Positions 5,779-7,739 of a DNA stretch of 7,739 nt are shown here, one piece after another. The position numbers and the translations under genes were made by a program. Origin of the DNA: Phormidesmis priestleyi (GTDB taxonomy: Bacteria > Cyanobacteriota > Cyanobacteriia > Phormidesmidales > Phormidesmidaceae); NCBI GenBank assembly GCA_003242115.1, contig QBMP01000014.1:28194-35932 (forward strand), written 5' to 3'. The notes beneath the pieces are model-generated. The model ran no database searches and had not been told where the DNA came from. It saw nothing but the letters and a program-made list of their open reading frames with translations. Numbering within the stretch: the first letter of the stretch is position 1; each line of letters begins with the position of its first letter.

Positions 5779-7739
5779 CGCGAACGTCGAAGCGATCAAG
5801 CATCATCACTTTGTTCCAGGCCGCGACGAAGTCCTTTACCATACGCTCGTGACCGTCATTAGCGCCGTAGACTTCAGCCACTTGGCGAAGCTCCGCGTTC
5901 GAGCCGAAGATAAGATCACAGCGTGTCGCGGTGAACTTCGTTTCGCCCGTTTTGCGATCGCAGATGTCAAAGAGCATCTCGCGATTATCGACCGGCTTCC
6001 ATTCGTAGTCCATGCTTGTCAGAACCCGGAAAAAGTCATTGGTCAAGACGCCGGCCTGGTCAGTAAAGATACCGTGCTTTGAATGGTCATAATTCTGATC
6101 GAGCGATCGCAGTCCGCCGACTAGCACCGTCCACTCAGGCGCGGTCAGCGTGAGGAGCTGCGCCCGATCAAGGAAGATACGCTCCGGCTTCACCTTATAA
6201 CCAACAGCTTCGTTGTGATAATTTCTAAAACCATCCGAGACTGGCTTTAGCCACTCAAAGCTTTCAACATCTGTCTGCTCCTGAGTCGTATCCATCCGAC
6301 CTGGGGTGAATGGTACGGCAACGCTAACCCCGGCGTCTTGCGCAGCCTTCTCGATTGCAGCGCAGCCACCAAGGACAATAAGATCCGCCATCGAGATTTT
6401 TTTGTTGCCCGACTGAGCGCCGTTAAAGTCTGCCTGAATTCGCTCTAGGATCGATAGAACCTCACCAAGCTCCTGCGGGCGGTTCACCTCCCAGTTTTTC
6501 TGGGGATCTAGACATACGCGCGCCCCATTTGCGCCGCCACGCTTGTCAGAGTTGCGGTAGTTTGACGCCGATGACCAAGCGGCTGACACGAGCGCCGAAA
6601 CAGAGAGCCCACTCGTCAAGATCCAATCCTTGAGAGAATTGATATCGGTATCGTTAACGACGTCGTGGTCGAGCGCCGGAATCGGATCCTGCCAGGGCAG
6701 ATCCTCTTCTGCAACTTCCGGACCAAGATAGCGCGTTTTTGGACCCATGTCCCGATGGGTCAGCTTATACCAGGCACGAGAAAACGCATCGCTGAAGTAA
6801 TTAAAGTCGTTCAAAAAGCGCTGACAGACCTCGTGATAGGCCGGATCGACCTTCAGTGCAATATCCGAAGTCATCATCATTAATGCGTGCTCAACGCCCA
6901 TCTGGTGTGCGTCTGGCGTCTTCGGCGCATCCGGATCGCTCGGCGTCCACTGAATGGCACCGGCTGGGCTCTTGGTTTTTTCCCAGTTGTACTTAAAAAG
7001 ATTGATCAGGTAATTGTTGTCCCACTTGGTTGGGTTTGGCGTCCACGATCCTTCGATCCCGTTCGTCATCGTATATTCGGCAAACCCCGTGCCTTCGGGG
7101 TTCTGCCACCCCAGACCCATAGCCTGAATCGGCGCGGCTTCCGGCGCTGGCCCGATCTTATCTGACGAGACCATGCCATGACTTTTGCCAAAAGCATGAC
7201 CGCCTGCGATGAGCGCGACCGTTTCCTCATCATTCATGGCCATACGTGCAAAAGTTTCGCGAATGTCTCTCGCCGAGGCAGAGGGGTCGCCTTCGCCGTT
7301 CGGCCCCTCTGGATTGACGTAAATTAGCGCCTGGTGCGAGGCCGCTAGCGGGTTCTCGAGGTCGTAGTATTCCTCGTCTGGCTTACCAACCCACCGAATA
7401 TCACGAGTGACCATTTCATCAGGATGACCCGACAGTTCCTTGTGGTGTTTTTTAACGTTGTCCACCGAATCACCGTTCCAGAACTCAGATCCCCAATAGG
7501 TAGCGCGATCTGCCTCCCAAGCATCGATGCGACCGCCGCCAAAGCCGAAGGTCTTCAGACCCATGATCTCAAGTGCGCAGTTGCCCGTTAGAACCATCAG
7601 ATCGGCCCAGCTCAGCGCCGCGCCGTATTTCTGCTTGATGGGCCAGAGCAGCCGCCTGGATTTATCGGTATTGCCGTTGTCCCACCACGAGTTGATGGGT
7701 GCGAAGCGCTGCATACCCCGGGCCGCGCCGCCCCGACCG
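5774..7739 (-). CDS. katG: Catalase-peroxidase KatG, N-terminus cut by the window edge
   Basis: KatG is a cytoplasmic haem enzyme that breaks down hydrogen peroxide by catalase and peroxidase reactions. The frame stays open past the Met at 7714 to the window edge (residues GRGGAARG before MQRF, matching the family's DGRGG region), so that Met is internal. About 654 residues are visible and roughly the first 80-110 are missing, including the distal Arg-Trp-His. Counting from the Met at 7714, the visible key residues keep the M. tuberculosis spacing: Y132 and M158 of the Met-Tyr-Trp adduct (Y229, M255), the haem-ligand H173 in [10 protein letters not shown] (H270), W224 (W321), D284 (D381) and the mobile R321 (R418). 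The haem-free C-terminal domain ([11 protein letters not shown] and following) is complete to a normal C-terminal end. A loop before Y132 is about 28 residues longer than in the M. tuberculosis enzyme. The gene contains two HIP1 sites, so it looks resident. Its promoter lies outside the window. Confidence 0.98.
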   Translation of the reverse strand, partial: GRGGAARGMQRFAPINSWWDNGNTDKSRRLLWPIKQKYGAALSWADLMVLTGNCALEIMGLKTFGFGGGRIDAWEADRATYWGSEFWNGDSVDNVKKHHKELSGHPDEMVTRDIRWVGKPDEEYYDLENPLAASHQALIYVNPEGPNGEGDPSASARDIRETFARMAMNDEETVALIAGGHAFGKSHGMVSSDKIGPAPEAAPIQAMGLGWQNPEGTGFAEYTMTNGIEGSWTPNPTKWDNNYLINLFKYNWEKTKSPAGAIQWTPSDPDAPKTPDAHQMGVEHALMMMTSDIALKVDPAYHEVCQRFLNDFNYFSDAFSRAWYKLTHRDMGPKTRYLGPEVAEEDLPWQDPIPALDHDVVNDTDINSLKDWILTSGLSVSALVSAAWSSASNYRNSDKRGGANGARVCLDPQKNWEVNRPQELGEVLSILERIQADFNGAQSGNKKISMADLIVLGGCAAIEKAAQDAGVSVAVPFTPGRMDTTQEQTDVESFEWLKPVSDGFRNYHNEAVGYKVKPERIFLDRAQLLTLTAPEWTVLVGGLRSLDQNYDHSKHGIFTDQAGVLTNDFFRVLTSMDYEWKPVDNREMLFDICDRKTGETKFTATRCDLIFGSNAELRQVAEVYGANDGHERMVKDFVAAWNKVMMLDRFDVRA

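Larger units (their letters stand above)
418..6110. repeat. Nine dispersed HIP1 octamers (GCGATCGC)
   Basis: Perfect copies start at 418, 1134, 1560, 2359, 2965, 3682, 3973, 5954 and 6103, all inside coding regions. This density is typical of many cyanobacteria and is the main taxonomic clue. The copy at 2359 lies in the disordered tail of the MscS-type channel, and two lie in katG. Confidence 0.9.

Noticed and set aside
6665..7165. Two plus-strand open frames opposite katG
   Set aside because: They are antisense to a fully conserved katG frame, and their translations have no recognisable family features.
7712..7714. Met at 7714 as the start of katG
   Set aside because: The upstream codons GRGGAARG match the conserved KatG region before this Met, and about 80-110 N-terminal residues would otherwise be lost. 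It is an edge truncation, not a broken gene.
1..7739. tRNA, rRNA, CRISPR array, insertion sequence, toxin-antitoxin or defence genes
   Set aside because: No cloverleaf-like segment, regular spaced repeat, transposase motif or defence-type domain is visible on either strand.

Overview
The window looks like cyanobacterial chromosome. The main evidence is the octamer GCGATCGC (HIP1), which is strongly over-represented in many cyanobacterial genomes. I count nine perfect copies in 7.7 kb, spread over both halves of the window, where chance would give about one per 65 kb. The protein families present fit a cyanobacterium but do not prove it. I cannot name a genus.

Layout. (a) Positions 1-1322, + strand: the C-terminal part of an RND-family (HAE/AcrB-like) efflux pump, cut by the left edge. 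(b) 1323-1499: a non-coding gap with an imperfect direct repeat and a 9-bp inverted repeat. (c) 1500-4908, + strand: four tightly packed genes for integral membrane proteins. They are an MscS-family channel with a TTG start, a DUF2254 protein, a small YjdF/DUF2238-like membrane protein, and a DUF202 (YidH-like) protein. The junctions are an 11-bp overlap, a 15-bp gap and a 9-bp gap, so this is very probably one operon. (d) 4909-5063: a gap with an 11-bp tandem repeat, a possible leader mini-ORF and a 13-bp palindrome. (e) 5064-5510, + strand: a small cupin-fold protein. (f) 5511-5773: a convergent gap with several inverted repeats, one of which is the likely bidirectional terminator. (g) 5774-7739, - strand: katG, catalase-peroxidase, cut by the right edge so that its N-terminus, including the distal haem-pocket residues, is missing.

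How the genes may work together. The pump, the channel operon and katG all fit an envelope or stress theme: efflux, pressure relief and peroxide removal. Only the four-gene membrane cluster is physically organised as a unit. Three of its four members belong to families with no firmly established function, so the association with MscS is the main functional clue in the window. I found no defence system, CRISPR array, RNA gene, insertion sequence or phage gene. The most noteworthy points are the membrane operon, an approximately 28-residue longer loop in KatG than in the M. tuberculosis enzyme, the altered metal-ligand motif of the cupin protein, and the palindrome and mini-ORF in front of it.
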